Source of the DNA: DASWUZ01 sp036401375
Lineage (GTDB): Bacteria > Acidobacteriota > Terriglobia > Terriglobales > Acidobacteriaceae
DNA length: 64,000 bases
Assembly (NCBI GenBank): GCA_036401375.1
Contig: DASWVB010000001.1
Location: forward strand, 45,036 to 109,035
Reading direction: 5' to 3'
Both the position numbers and the translations under genes were made by a program. The notes below the pieces were generated by a model. The model searched no databases. It was not told the DNA's origin and saw only the letters and a program-made list of their open reading frames with translations. The stretch's first letter is position 1. Each line of letters begins with the position of its first letter. Positions 51,106-60,009 of the stretch are shown here, one piece after another.

Positions 51106-52341
51106 TCAGCTGGCCGCCGCCACGGTCTGGCGTTCAAGGGCGAGGTCGGCTGACCGGGAGAGGGACACGAAGGTGACGAGGCGTGCCGAGGCGGCAATGA
51201 GTCCGGCATACGCGGCGCCGGTGACTCCGTAGAGACGCATGAGCAGGCTGCCCAGAGTGATGAGGAGGATAAGTCCAGCGACCTGGGAGTACATGTAGCT
51301 GCGCGGTCTTGACATGCCACCTTCATAGGCTCCGACGATGGTGGCGAAGTATTGGACCGCGAAGGTAAAGGCGATGATGCGCAGCAGTGGGGCGAGTCCA
51401 AGATAGGGCGAGTGGCTGCCGTAAGCCAGGGTCATGACGATATGAGGGAACAGTGCGAGTATGAGGAAGCAGGGAAGCAGGAGGTATCCGAAGCGGAGGC
51501 CGTAGCGAACCATGACGCGCCTGGCCTGCTGCGGCCCGGTGCGGGAGGCTCGAGCTATGGAGGGGATGAGCATGTTGCTCATGCTGAAGATGATGGGGTT
51601 GGCGATGCCCATGAGGTTGGCGAGGGCCTGGTAAGCTCCTACGACGGCGAGCCCACCGAGCGAACGCAGGAGCCATCCGGGAAACTGGAGCATGGCCATG
51701 GTGAGTATGTTCGCTGCAAGGCTGTATTTGCCGAGGCGCCAGGCCTGGGCGGTGTGCTCCGGATGAAAGATCCCCGTAAATGCGGGACGGCAGACCACCA
51801 GCTGCCAGGCGAGCGCTGCGGCCGAGGTAGCGGCGATGCAGAGGAAGACCTGGTTGAGGGTGTGCGGACGCAGGGCTATAAGGATGGCGGCCTGGCCGAT
51901 GTAGCTGATTACGTCGGGCAGGATCGCGGCGCGAGCTCTCGCGCTGGCGAGCAGCGCCCTGCGCGCCACCTCCTGCAGCTGCCAGGCGAGCATGGCTACG
52001 GTCATGCCGGCCATCACGTCGAGCCGATGCAGCGCAAGTAATACGGCGGAGAGAATCAGGAGCCACGGCAGCCAGAGTATTCCCGTGTGTGCGATGGCCC
52101 TGCCGGTGGATTGCCTGCCCCCTGCTTCTGAATCCTGCGCGACAGCGAGGGTGAGCGGGTAGATGACGAGCGACTGATGCAGAGTATTGATCGAGAAGAG
52201 AGCAAGGAAGAGAAGGCTGAAGGCGCCGAACTGAGTGGCACTGAGAGTCCGAGCGAGGATAACGGCGGTGAGGAAGTTGCCCACGCTGACCGCGCCTTGG
52301 TCAACCAACGACCATAGAGCTTCGTCCTTAGGCAATCTCAA
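51106..52341 (-). CDS. Polysaccharide flippase (Wzx/MATE-like membrane protein)
   Basis: 411 residues with about twelve hydrophobic helices. LVDQGAVSVGNFLTAVILARTLSATQFGAFSL is the classic Wzx/PST N-terminus (quite often AxxxxxxxFG in helix 1-2). It would flip lipid-linked oligosaccharides across the inner membrane. The start is a TTG at 52341 (or TTG at 52335); no ATG fits. The GT2 gene follows by one base. Its location 8 kb from the main glycan operon suggests either a second pathway or the missing flippase for that operon. Confidence 0.85.
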   Translation of the reverse strand: MRLPKDEALWSLVDQGAVSVGNFLTAVILARTLSATQFGAFSLLFLALFSINTLHQSLVIYPLTLAVAQDSEAGGRQSTGRAIAHTGILWLPWLLILSAVLLALHRLDVMAGMTVAMLAWQLQEVARRALLASARARAAILPDVISYIGQAAILIALRPHTLNQVFLCIAATSAAALAWQLVVCRPAFTGIFHPEHTAQAWRLGKYSLAANILTMAMLQFPGWLLRSLGGLAVVGAYQALANLMGIANPIIFSMSNMLIPSIARASRTGPQQARRVMVRYGLRFGYLLLPCFLILALFPHIVMTLAYGSHSPYLGLAPLLRIIAFTFAVQYFATIVGAYEGGMSRPRSYMYSQVAGLILLITLGSLLMRLYGVTGAAYAGLIAASARLVTFVSLSRSADLALERQTVAAAS

Positions 52342-52706
52342 TCTCGGAGGTTCCCTTTCGTTTCACTTACCCGGTGTCAAGGGTTTCCTTCGTCACTTTG
52401 AAGCCAGTTACTTTGTGAGGTAGTAACTCTGCTGCACACCTTCAGTAACAGCATCTCTGCCGGTACAGGTAAAGCCTGGAACTTCGATAGCTTGATGCAC
52501 GGCTCGAGCGCAGGCGAGTATAGGATGCCCAGTGCCAGCATAATGCGGAAACTTACTTTGGGAGTCTTAAGTTTGGCCTCAGCAGCCTGAATGTGGGCTA
52601 TCGCCGATACACGTGTCCGCGAGTAGTTCACTTATAACGGTGGCACGGACTTACGGGGGGAAGAGTCGCAGACGGGCGGGCTGCGCCGGCGGGATGCCTG
52701 GTGTAT
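52342..52706. other. Intergenic region (365 bp), lower GC
   Basis: Between the flippase start and the 3' end of a VWFA gene. On the minus strand it has a consensus TTGACA about 35 bp upstream of the flippase start, but no good -10 at the right distance. An 84-codon frame (52377-52631, minus) has no recognisable features and is not called. Confidence 0.5.
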
Positions 52707-53789
52707 CTACTCCGTGTCAGCCAGCGCGTAGTAGCCCTTGCGAGACTGCACCTTCAGGCCGTCGCCCTTGCATTGAATCTCTACCTTGCGGTAGCTTCCG
52801 TCCTGCTTGTTATTGCTGGGGGTGTAGCTGGCGACGTACTGGGTGCGCAGCTCGTCCTCGATCTGCTTGAAGGCTGCTTCCATCTTCTTGCCGTTATTGC
52901 CGACGTCGATCATGCGGCCGCCGGTCTCTTCGGCGACTTTTTTCATGGCCGAGGCTCCGTTGTAGCCGAAGGGGCTGTCGCCGTAGAACTGGCGGTCCGC
53001 GATCAGCAACACGTAGATGATGGCATTGGATTTCTGTGCGGCAGCGATGGCTTCGTTGGGCTTTTCGCGGCTGCCCTGGTCCTCTCCGTCGGTCAGCAGG
53101 ATCATCGCCTTGCGTCCTGTCTCTGCGCGCAGGCGATCGTTCGCGGCAAGGTAGACGGCGTCATAGAGCAGGGTTCCCTTGGGCGCGCCCTGGGTAGGGA
53201 TCGGTCCCTGCCCGATGCCGGGGACCCCGGCGGCTCCGTTACCGCCGGCGGTATTGATCTCTGCCTTGTCCATGGCCCTGGAGAGGTCGCGAGGGTTGCT
53301 GGTGAAGTCCTGCAGCAGGTCGACATCGACATCGAAGGAGATCAGGAAGGCCTCGTCCCTGGGGCGCAGCACGCGCTTGAGGAAGGCGCTGCCGGTCTGC
53401 TGCTCCATCGGCAGGACGTTCTGCTGGCTGCCGCTGGTGTCGAGCAGAATGCCGAGGGTGAGCGGCTGGTCGGTCTCTGCGGTGAAGCTTTTCAGCTTCT
53501 GCTCTACCTTGTCTTCGTAGACGGTGCAGTCGTCTTTCGTCAGGCCGGCCACCAGGCCGTTGTGCTTGTCATGCACGGTGAAGTAGAGGCTGGTGAGATT
53601 GACGCTGACCTTCAGAGTCTCTGTGGGCGCGTCGGCAGAGGGGGTCTCGGTGGTGTCAGGAGCGGTACTCATGGGCGGCGCGTCGGGGGAGGGGGCGGAC
53701 TGGGCAGCAAGAGCCCCGGGAGAGGCAAGCGCGGCGATGCAGAAGGCAGAGAGGAGCAGACGGACAGGTGGGGCCACGCGGGATCGCAT
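52707..53789 (-). CDS. Secreted VWFA-related acidobacterial domain protein
   Basis: 360 residues with a signal peptide (LLLSAFCIAALASPGALA). Domain start KVSVNLTSLYFTVHDKHNGLVAGLTKDDCTVYEDKVEQ, VWA core with MIDAS DTSGS in LTLGILLDTSGSQQ, AMILLTDGEDQGS, and the usual end TQYVASYTPSN and QSRKGYYAL. This domain type is highly expanded in Acidobacteria; metal-dependent protein binding outside the cytoplasm is likely, the partner unknown. It is divergent from another protein of the same family. Confidence 0.93.
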   Translation of the reverse strand: MRSRVAPPVRLLLSAFCIAALASPGALAAQSAPSPDAPPMSTAPDTTETPSADAPTETLKVSVNLTSLYFTVHDKHNGLVAGLTKDDCTVYEDKVEQKLKSFTAETDQPLTLGILLDTSGSQQNVLPMEQQTGSAFLKRVLRPRDEAFLISFDVDVDLLQDFTSNPRDLSRAMDKAEINTAGGNGAAGVPGIGQGPIPTQGAPKGTLLYDAVYLAANDRLRAETGRKAMILLTDGEDQGSREKPNEAIAAAQKSNAIIYVLLIADRQFYGDSPFGYNGASAMKKVAEETGGRMIDVGNNGKKMEAAFKQIEDELRTQYVASYTPSNNKQDGSYRKVEIQCKGDGLKVQSRKGYYALADTE

Positions 53790-53914
53790 GGCCCTTAGAC
53801 GGAGGGTGCAGCGGTAAGGTCAGCACTCGGCGCGGCAGCAGGCGGACCGCCCAATGGGGGCATGAATGTTGCGGTATCAATCTGCTACTCTTGGGGCAGT
53901 CTGAACGCCCGCGA

Positions 53915-55324
53915 ATGCGGGCCGGCAGGCATCTATATCTTGTAGTGCAACGGTATGTTGCGAGAGCAGCCGGGGTCGCCGAAGAGGTGGCGGCGGCTGC
54001 CTGGGGATGGGGGTTTTCGGTGACGTACGGTGTCCTTGGAATTGCGCTGGCTCTGATGATGGCTGCGCAGCCGCAGCAGAACGTGCCTGACGCCCCAGCG
54101 CCGGGCGCCCCCGACGCGCCCAGCGCCTCGACGGACGCGGTACCCAGCCTGGGAAATCTGAAGAACGAGGTGGCGCCGGGCAAGGCGACTGCGGCGGATA
54201 CGGCTCAGCCCGACGGCGTGGCAGCCGGAGGGCCCTCGACGAGCACGACAACGGCATCGCCGGTGACGCCCGCGGCCGCAGCCAGCCAGGACACGCAGCA
54301 GGAGCCACCCGAGGTGGTCGGCGCGGGAGGCGATGTCTACAAGTTCACCGCGCGGGTAAACCTGGTACTCGTGCCGGTAACGGTGCGGGACTCGAAGCAC
54401 CAGCTGGTCGCGGGGCTTGACTGGCGCGACTTTCGCATCTTCGAGAACAATCTGCCGCAGCGTATCTCGGTCTTCAGCGTGACGCCGCAGCCGCTCTCGG
54501 TGGCGCTGGTGATCGACCAGAGCGTCCCGGTCGATACCATGAAGAAGGTGAACGACAGCCTTGCTGCTTTGACGGGGGCGTTTGCGCCATTCGATGAAGT
54601 TTCGGTCTTCACTTACAACAAGTTCATCCAGCAGGCGACCGATTTTACCGCGGCCCAGGGCGCCAGGCTGCCGGCGATCATGAGCAGGGTGAAGGCTCCG
54701 GGGCGCGACATGGGAGCCGGGTATGAGAGTGGTCCGCTGGCTACCGGTCCTATCATCAACGGTCAGAACATCGATCCGAATCTGAACATGCAGCGGAACA
54801 ATTCGAGCACGATCCAGATCGCGCCTAAGGAATACCATCCGCTGAATGACGCGATCCTTGCGGCTGCCAAGTCGCTCGCGAGCCAGCCCCGGGAGCGCCG
54901 CCGCATCATCTATGTGATTAGCGACGGCAAAGAGGCCGGCAGCAAGGCCAGCCACAAGGAAGTGGTTCAGTTCCTGCTGGGCAACAACATTGCGGTGTAT
55001 GGGACCCTGGTCGGGGATTCGGCGACCTGGGGGCTTGGCTACCTTGACAAGGTGAAGCTTCCCTTTCTGCCGACCAATAACATTCTGCCCAAGTACACGG
55101 TTGTGACCGGCGGCTCGCTTGAGGCGGAGTTTTCGACGACGGGCATTGAGCGCAGCTTCGCCGAGATTACGTCATCGATCCGTAATCAGTACCTGCTGGG
55201 CTACAACAGCCACGAGCCGTTTATCGACGGTAAGTGGAGGCCGATCGACGTGCGTACGCCTAATCGGCCCGGTCTGGACATCATTGCCAAGAGCGGATAC
55301 TACCCGAGCGCCGGGATCCGGTAG
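53915..55324 (+). CDS. VWFA-related acidobacterial domain protein with altered metal site
   Basis: 469 residues from the ATG at 53915 (MRAGRHLYLVVQRY); a GTG at 54020 with GGGGATGGGGG upstream is an alternative. A hydrophobic segment (YGVLGIALALMMAA) acts as signal anchor, then a Pro/Ala/Thr-rich spacer. The domain starts RVNLVLVPVTVRDSKHQLVAGLDWRDFRIFENNLPQ. At the MIDAS position it reads VALVIDQSVPV instead of DTSGS, so the first Ser and Gly are changed. IIYVISDGKEAG and NQYLLGYNS, KSGYYPS close the domain. It probably binds protein or matrix partners in a metal-independent or altered way. Divergent from the gene at 52707. Confidence 0.9.
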   Translation: MRAGRHLYLVVQRYVARAAGVAEEVAAAAWGWGFSVTYGVLGIALALMMAAQPQQNVPDAPAPGAPDAPSASTDAVPSLGNLKNEVAPGKATAADTAQPDGVAAGGPSTSTTTASPVTPAAAASQDTQQEPPEVVGAGGDVYKFTARVNLVLVPVTVRDSKHQLVAGLDWRDFRIFENNLPQRISVFSVTPQPLSVALVIDQSVPVDTMKKVNDSLAALTGAFAPFDEVSVFTYNKFIQQATDFTAAQGARLPAIMSRVKAPGRDMGAGYESGPLATGPIINGQNIDPNLNMQRNNSSTIQIAPKEYHPLNDAILAAAKSLASQPRERRRIIYVISDGKEAGSKASHKEVVQFLLGNNIAVYGTLVGDSATWGLGYLDKVKLPFLPTNNILPKYTVVTGGSLEAEFSTTGIERSFAEITSSIRNQYLLGYNSHEPFIDGKWRPIDVRTPNRPGLDIIAKSGYYPSAGIR

Positions 55325-55404
55325 CGCTCTTTCGAGGAGCGGACTCACCCGTCTGAGTGGGGTGGTCCGGGTGGATCGATGACGGTGTTTTGGTTTGTCT
55401 GGGA

Positions 55405-55438
55405 CCCAGGTCTCAGAGGCGAGACCTGGGGCACCCGG
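55405..55438. repeat. Hairpin repeat, CCCA-stem-TGGGGCACC family, copy 6 (compensated)
   Basis: Arms CCCAGGTCTC (55405-55414) and GAGACCTGGG (55421-55430), same loop AGAGGC as copies 1-2. One base in each arm differs from copies 1-2 so that pairing is preserved. Tail GCACCCGG. It lies between convergent genes. Confidence 0.9.
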
Positions 55439-55456
55439 ATTCCGGCACCCGGATTC

Positions 55457-56779
55457 CTAGTGTCCGGTGTAGGTTACGTGCCAGATAGACTTGCTGCCGT
55501 CGTCAGTGACGAAGAGAGAGCCGTCTTTGGCGACGGTGACGCCTACGGGCCGGCCCCAGACCTGCCCATCGGCCGTGACGAAGCCGGTCAGGAAGTCTTC
55601 AAACTCGCCCGTAGCGTGCCCGTCTCGGGTGGGCACGCGAATGACTTCGTAGCCGGCACGTTTCTCCTTGTTCCATGAGCCATGTTCGGCGGCGAAGGCG
55701 TCGTCCTTGTATTGCGCCGGGAACTGCGAGCCTTCGTAGAAGGTGATCTCGAGCGAGGCGAAGTGAGGCTGCAGGAGCACGTCCGGGGTGAGCACCCTGG
55801 CCTGTAGTTCGGGGTGCTTGCCCTGGTGGCGCGGGTCCTGGTGCCCACCCATGTAGTACCACGGCCAGCCGTAGAAGCCATCCTCCTGCACGTGTGTGAT
55901 GTAGTCGGGGACGAGGTTGTCGCCCAATCCATCACGTTCGTTGGTGGAGCACCAGAGCTGGCCGGTGGCGGGCTGGATCGTCTCCCCGACGCAGTTGCGG
56001 ATTCCCGATGCGTAGATTTTGACGAACTTGCCCTCGGGAGTGAACTCGAGGACGTCGGCGCGGTGGAACTCCTCGGGATGAGTGTCAGCGTCATCGACGT
56101 TGGAGTGGGAGCCGACGGAGACGAGCATGTGACTGCCGTCGCGGGTGAAGACGACGTCGCGGGTCCAGTGACCGCCGCCGCGCAGACGTCCTCCGCCGGG
56201 TAGTTCGGTGAGCTGCTCCATCGGGCCGGTAGCCTTCATATCGCCATTGTTGTAGGGAAAGCGGACGACGGCGTCGGTGTCGCCGATGTAAATCCACTTG
56301 GGGCTTGGGCCGAGCGGGTAAAAGGCGATGCCGAAAGGCTGATGGAGGCCGGTGGCGAACTCCGCGGTCTGCATCGGCTTGCCGTCGGGGCTGATCCCGC
56401 GGAAGACCTTGATCTTGCCCGCTTCGCTCTCCGCGAGGAAGAGGTCGCCGTTGGGGGCGGTGCGGATGAGCCTCGGGTTCTCAAGGCCGGACATGTAGCG
56501 CTCGACCTTGAAGCCGGCGGGAGCCTTGGGCCATGCGCCGTCGGGCATGGGAACGAGCTCGGCGCCGTTGTCGACCGACCTGGTGGCGTATGGCTCGGGC
56601 AGGTCGGCGACGGTAATTTTGCGGCGGGTCCCGGGCGACTCCTGCGAGTAGTCGGTGAAGGCGGCCTTGCCGGTGAGGGTTGCGCCGGACTGCTGCGCCC
56701 AGGCGCGGAACGGGAGGCCGCTGGTTGAGAGCGCGAGCGCCGCCAGCGTGAGCGCGGCCGTAGATCGTGTGGTGAACAT
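55457..56779 (-). CDS. Sorbosone dehydrogenase/PQQ-type beta-propeller oxidoreductase, secreted
   Basis: 440 residues; GGAGGAAGA directly precedes the ATG; signal peptide ending FRAWA. The six-bladed propeller pattern of glucose/sorbosone dehydrogenases is visible: SGLENPRLIRTAPNGDLFLAESEAGKIKVF, GIAFYPLGPSPKWIYIGDTDAVVRF, VSVGSHSNVDDADTHPEE, IYASGIRNCVGETIQPATGQLWCSTNERDGLGDNL, and GRPVGVTVAKDGSLFVTDDGSKSIWHVTY. It probably oxidises an aldose or sorbosone-like sugar in the periplasm with PQQ; the substrate is unproven. Confidence 0.9.
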   Translation of the reverse strand: MFTTRSTAALTLAALALSTSGLPFRAWAQQSGATLTGKAAFTDYSQESPGTRRKITVADLPEPYATRSVDNGAELVPMPDGAWPKAPAGFKVERYMSGLENPRLIRTAPNGDLFLAESEAGKIKVFRGISPDGKPMQTAEFATGLHQPFGIAFYPLGPSPKWIYIGDTDAVVRFPYNNGDMKATGPMEQLTELPGGGRLRGGGHWTRDVVFTRDGSHMLVSVGSHSNVDDADTHPEEFHRADVLEFTPEGKFVKIYASGIRNCVGETIQPATGQLWCSTNERDGLGDNLVPDYITHVQEDGFYGWPWYYMGGHQDPRHQGKHPELQARVLTPDVLLQPHFASLEITFYEGSQFPAQYKDDAFAAEHGSWNKEKRAGYEVIRVPTRDGHATGEFEDFLTGFVTADGQVWGRPVGVTVAKDGSLFVTDDGSKSIWHVTYTGH

Positions 56780-57011
56780 TCTTCCTCCAAAGGTCAGGGT
56801 GCTGCCTGCTCGCGCCTCTTGCGGCGGCGATTTGGTGGGTTAGATGAGAGTCGGGACGATTCCCGATGCGGGTGGGTGAAATCTTTCCGGCGACGCTGTC
56901 CGGCTGGAGTGCGGCCGGCGGATGTTTGTGTCGTGGATAGGGATTGGATTCGCCGGTCTGGCCCCCTGGTTGACGTAGAGGACGCTTGAAGAGTCGCGTG
57001 GGCGCTCCCAG

Positions 57012-58052
57012 TCAGGGTGCAGTGCCCTGTGATGAGGAGGCGGGCGGGTCGGTGAGGCGCTCGAGCAGCCCGGCAGGAATGGTGGCGGTGAGGGTGGCGC
57101 GATCTTTGCGGTGCTGGACGGAGATGCTGTCGAGCAGGGTGCGCACGTCCTTTGCGGTGGCGGAGTCGCGGGAGGCGTCGATCCCGGTCCGAAACATGGT
57201 CACGAGCGAGGTGAGCGAGTCGGCTGCGGCTGCGGCGGTCGCCTCGTCGGCGGCGATCTCTTCCACACGCAGGTGCAGGGAGCCGGTCCAGCGCAGGGAG
57301 GCGATGAAGGTGGCGTTGGCGGGGACGGGGATACTGAAGCCGAGGACGTTCAAGCTGCTGGTCAGGGAGTCTCTGCCGCCGGCGATAACCGGGGCGCCGT
57401 CGCTGGACGTGGGCGGGCCGAGGAGCATACCGATCTTGCCCACTCCCCAGGCCATCGAGAGCAGAGGGACCTCGGGGAAGTGAGTAGAGAGCAGCGAGGA
57501 GCCGGCGAAGGGTAGCGCGGCGCTGCGGTAGCGGTCGAGGATGGAGTGAATCTGCTCCGTGGTCGGCATGTTGGAGAGGGCGACGATGTCGTAGCCGAGC
57601 AGGGTGACGCGGTCGGTGCGGCCCTGGACGGGAATGTTGTAGATGGTGTGCCCCTGGTACTCCTCGGTCGAGGTGGCGGAGGAGGAGAGGTAGCCTGCCA
57701 GGCGTTTGCCATCGAAGCGGCCGACGAAGACGGTTGAAAATCCCACCGAACCGTTGGGACCGTTGGAGGGCGTCATGCGGTGGAGGGCGAAGGCGGCTTC
57801 ATCGAGGTCGCGCTCGAACTGGATCCCGGTGGCGTCGATGAAGCGCTGGTAGTCGGCGTCGTGGTTTACGGGTCGCTGGTCGAAGTGGGTGGCGGCGCGG
57901 ACGGGGCGCAGGTTGACGTAGACGATTCCGTCGGACTCGGGGAGCAGGCGGGCGGCCTCGGGAGGCGCTTTTTTGCGGAGGTAGACTGCTCCGGCGAGCA
58001 GAAGGAGGATTACGGCGACGATGAGGACCGTCGTCCTGGTTCGCTTATGCAT
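57012..58052 (-). CDS. Membrane-anchored protein of unknown function
   Basis: 346 residues. One N-terminal helix (TTVLIVAVILLLLAGAVYL, about 7-25), then a soluble extracytoplasmic part starting RLLPESDGIVYVNLRPVRAATHF. I do not recognise a named family; the pattern (a single anchor plus an all-extracytoplasmic domain with repeated NLRP- and VALSNMP-type strands) resembles conserved hypothetical proteins of Acidobacteria. The C-terminal part contains ATFIASLRWTGSLHLRVEEIAADEAT. No enzyme motif is visible. Confidence 0.75.
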   Translation of the reverse strand: MHKRTRTTVLIVAVILLLLAGAVYLRKKAPPEAARLLPESDGIVYVNLRPVRAATHFDQRPVNHDADYQRFIDATGIQFERDLDEAAFALHRMTPSNGPNGSVGFSTVFVGRFDGKRLAGYLSSSATSTEEYQGHTIYNIPVQGRTDRVTLLGYDIVALSNMPTTEQIHSILDRYRSAALPFAGSSLLSTHFPEVPLLSMAWGVGKIGMLLGPPTSSDGAPVIAGGRDSLTSSLNVLGFSIPVPANATFIASLRWTGSLHLRVEEIAADEATAAAAADSLTSLVTMFRTGIDASRDSATAKDVRTLLDSISVQHRKDRATLTATIPAGLLERLTDPPASSSQGTAP

Positions 58053-58517
58053 GGGACGCGATGTCTGGAATCGACGGTTTAGAGGAGGGATCCAAGCTTG
58101 GTGAATGATACCACCGGGGTGGGATGTATCCTCCGCGCGCTCGCTCTGGCTTTAGCCTCGCCCTGGCGGCCGCAAAAGACTTTCAACGCTGCCGGAGGAA
58201 CTCTACACGAGCAGGCACAGTTGCCTGGATTGTGAATGAGCATCTCGGCGAGCCGTCTTGCTTTGTGTTGCCAACGGCGGTTCCGGTCGTCGTCCTTTGG
58301 CTTGTAGTCGGAATGTTTGGACACTTGGCGTCCTGGGCTTGGATGGGAGCGGCACTTGTCCGCTAATGTATTAGTGAAGTCGGTCTCGACTCTTTACTTC
58401 CGGTAAGCCGACTTGTCAGGACTATTAAGTTCGACCCGATTGAGCTCCGGCGGTGGTCAGGATCGCGGAAGCGGAATAATGGTTGTCGTATCAAGTTTCA
58501 TGAGGAGGAATCTTTAT
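58053..58517. other. Intergenic region (465 bp) at the left edge of the accessory island
   Basis: No gene is called. It contains repeat A (58289-58423) and the AGGAGG ribosome-binding site of the next gene. Base composition drops compared with the left flank. Confidence 0.65.
58289..58423. repeat. Island direct repeat, copy A (135 bp)
   Basis: Begins GTCGTCCTTTGG and ends CTTGTCAGGACT, like copy B (60010-60143), with recognisable similarity in between (TGTAGTCGG, GCGTCCTGG, TGGGAGCG). Inside it, AGCGG-CACTTGT-CCGCT forms a small hairpin (58348-58364). Confidence 0.75.
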
Positions 58518-58793
58518 ATGCCCACCGGTAAAGGCCAACCGCTGACCGTCGAAGAAAGAGAACTTCTAGACAGCGGCTTCTACCAATGCTCCACTTGTGC
58601 ACTAATTTGGTTCGGTAGGGACGACATTCGGCAGTGCCCGAAGGGTCATGGTACTCGCCGTCATACCGAAATCCTATGTAGGACTTGCGATGACTTTATT
58701 CCCGTTTCACGGTTGGCGTCACATCTGACGAGCGCGGATCACCTAGCCAGTGTCGAAAGGCATGCCTGCGAAATAATGAAGCGCAACTACTAA
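58518..58793 (+). CDS. Small protein with two zinc-binding motifs
   Basis: 91 residues starting MPTGKGQPLTVEE, with AGGAGGA 9 nt upstream of the ATG; the longer frame from 58413 is not needed. Cys/His spacing suggests two metal sites: C24-x2-C27 with C40 and H44 (zinc-ribbon-like), and C54-x2-C57 with H69 and H75 (C2H2-like, CRTCDDFIPVSRLASH). I do not recognise the family. It could bind nucleic acid or protein. It sits between repeat A and the GIY-YIG-like gene (convergent, 50 bp apart). Confidence 0.7.
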   Translation: MPTGKGQPLTVEERELLDSGFYQCSTCALIWFGRDDIRQCPKGHGTRRHTEILCRTCDDFIPVSRLASHLTSADHLASVERHACEIMKRNY

Positions 58794-58843
58794 AGACAAG
58801 CCGATCTATCATTACTTATCCGGCTAGAAAGAGGAAGTTCCTG

Positions 58844-59848
58844 TTAGACCAGAAGGTCAAAAAGAGCTCTCCGCTCAGCGCTGGAATGAAAGGTAAACGT
58901 AATGAGGTGGTGCAGATTGGGTGTCACTGTACTGGACCATAGGGACGCCCCAAAGTGCTCAGTGTTTACCTCGACTATGAGCGAGTGAATATCCAGGTCG
59001 TAGCATTGCAGGTACGACCTGTGCAGCTGGGATGGAAAGTTAATCTTGAATCTGACATTGTACTGCGGTTGGAAGTACTTGATAAGCGCTGCCTCGGTGA
59101 AATTGATCTGCTGCTGTTCCTCAATCTCAGTAGAAAGAACATCGTAGATGTGTTCGTCGTCTGCCTCGTCGGTGCTCAGATAGTTCTGCGAGCGTCCGTC
59201 TATATTGGCAAACAAGCGGGATTCGAAGTTCCAAAGCGAAAGCCAAATCTCCTTATCCGGGGAGCGAGAAATCGCCTCGGAGTAAATCGCCTGCAGGGTC
59301 GAGTGAGATTTGAGTCGGTCCGGCGCAGTGCGAACTCCGTCAGTGCCAAACGCTTGTCCTACGTAAACGACCTCCAGAGCCAGCTTTGATTGCAGATCCT
59401 CTGGCCCGCTCTTACTCACAAATAGAGAGGCTTGTGAATGGTGTAATCTCTCGCCCAACGCGGAATAGATCGTGACCGCCGTATGGGGGTATGGACATTT
59501 GATGCGAAGATCGCTTTCTCCGAGGTGGTTGGACAGCGTGAACGGATAAGGAGTTAACGAGAGGCCCTCTTGCAACAAATAGCGCCCAGAGATGCTGTCG
59601 GAATCAACGACGAAAGCGTCTGCATCGAAGAGTACGCGAGGACGCCGCGCGATGATGTAGATGTGACAGGGGTTCTCGGATAAACGCTGTGCGACTGCTA
59701 AGGTTTCCAACGAAGAGAAGTATTCCTGGGTTAGCAGGACAACACCGAGCCCTACCATGTTGATTGCAAATTCGGTCACATACTTCCGAGGAGGCTCAAG
59801 GCTCATTTCCTGATGATACTGACGTAGAACAAATCCGATGCCAATCAT
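58844..59848 (-). CDS. Unknown protein with a GIY-YIG-like nuclease domain
   Basis: 334 residues (an ATG at 59806 with CAGGA upstream may be the true start). The N-terminal ~150 residues are unassigned. From V160 the pattern is that of a GIY-YIG endonuclease: VVYVGQ (Y162-V163-G164), DRLKSH with R178 and H182, and, after a ~70-residue insert (SLWNFESRLFAN, DEADDEHIYDV), FTEAALIKYFQPQYN with E252 and the P261/N264 ending. The usual first tyrosine-containing GIY is not evident, so activity is uncertain. A C-terminal ~65-residue beta-rich region follows. Convergent with the zinc-motif gene; flanked by repeats A and B. Confidence 0.65.
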   Translation of the reverse strand: MIGIGFVLRQYHQEMSLEPPRKYVTEFAINMVGLGVVLLTQEYFSSLETLAVAQRLSENPCHIYIIARRPRVLFDADAFVVDSDSISGRYLLQEGLSLTPYPFTLSNHLGESDLRIKCPYPHTAVTIYSALGERLHHSQASLFVSKSGPEDLQSKLALEVVYVGQAFGTDGVRTAPDRLKSHSTLQAIYSEAISRSPDKEIWLSLWNFESRLFANIDGRSQNYLSTDEADDEHIYDVLSTEIEEQQQINFTEAALIKYFQPQYNVRFKINFPSQLHRSYLQCYDLDIHSLIVEVNTEHFGASLWSSTVTPNLHHLITFTFHSSAERRALFDLLV

Positions 59849-59944
59849 GGGAAATACGCTCAGTGATTACCTGCTCAAGCGATGTCGATCAAACTCGTAC
59901 CGATAACGCGCTTATCGTCACTGGGATGAAGGGTTGGCTTGTCG

Positions 59945-59988
59945 GACGTTTGGGTCCCAGGTCGACTTGGAGGGCCGTCTGTTTGCTG
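59945..59988. repeat. Island core repeat, copy B1
   Basis: About 44 bp starting GACGTTTGGGTCCCAGG and ending TTTGCTG. Similar to cores at 58320-58364, 60043-60084 and 61187-61230. Confidence 0.6.
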
Positions 59989-60009
59989 GGCGCGTGATCC
60001 TGCCGGCAA

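Noticed and set aside
50184..51401. Longer start (51401) for the GT2 gene
   Set aside because: The extra 99 residues are a Ser/Pro-rich shadow of the flippase gene; the ATG at 51104 follows the flippase stop directly.
52377..52631. 84-codon minus-strand frame in the lower-GC gap
   Set aside because: No ribosome-binding site or recognisable pattern; could be a remnant but not supportable.
58124..58366. 80-codon plus-strand frame left of the zinc-motif gene
   Set aside because: Half of it lies in island repeat A and no start signal is seen.
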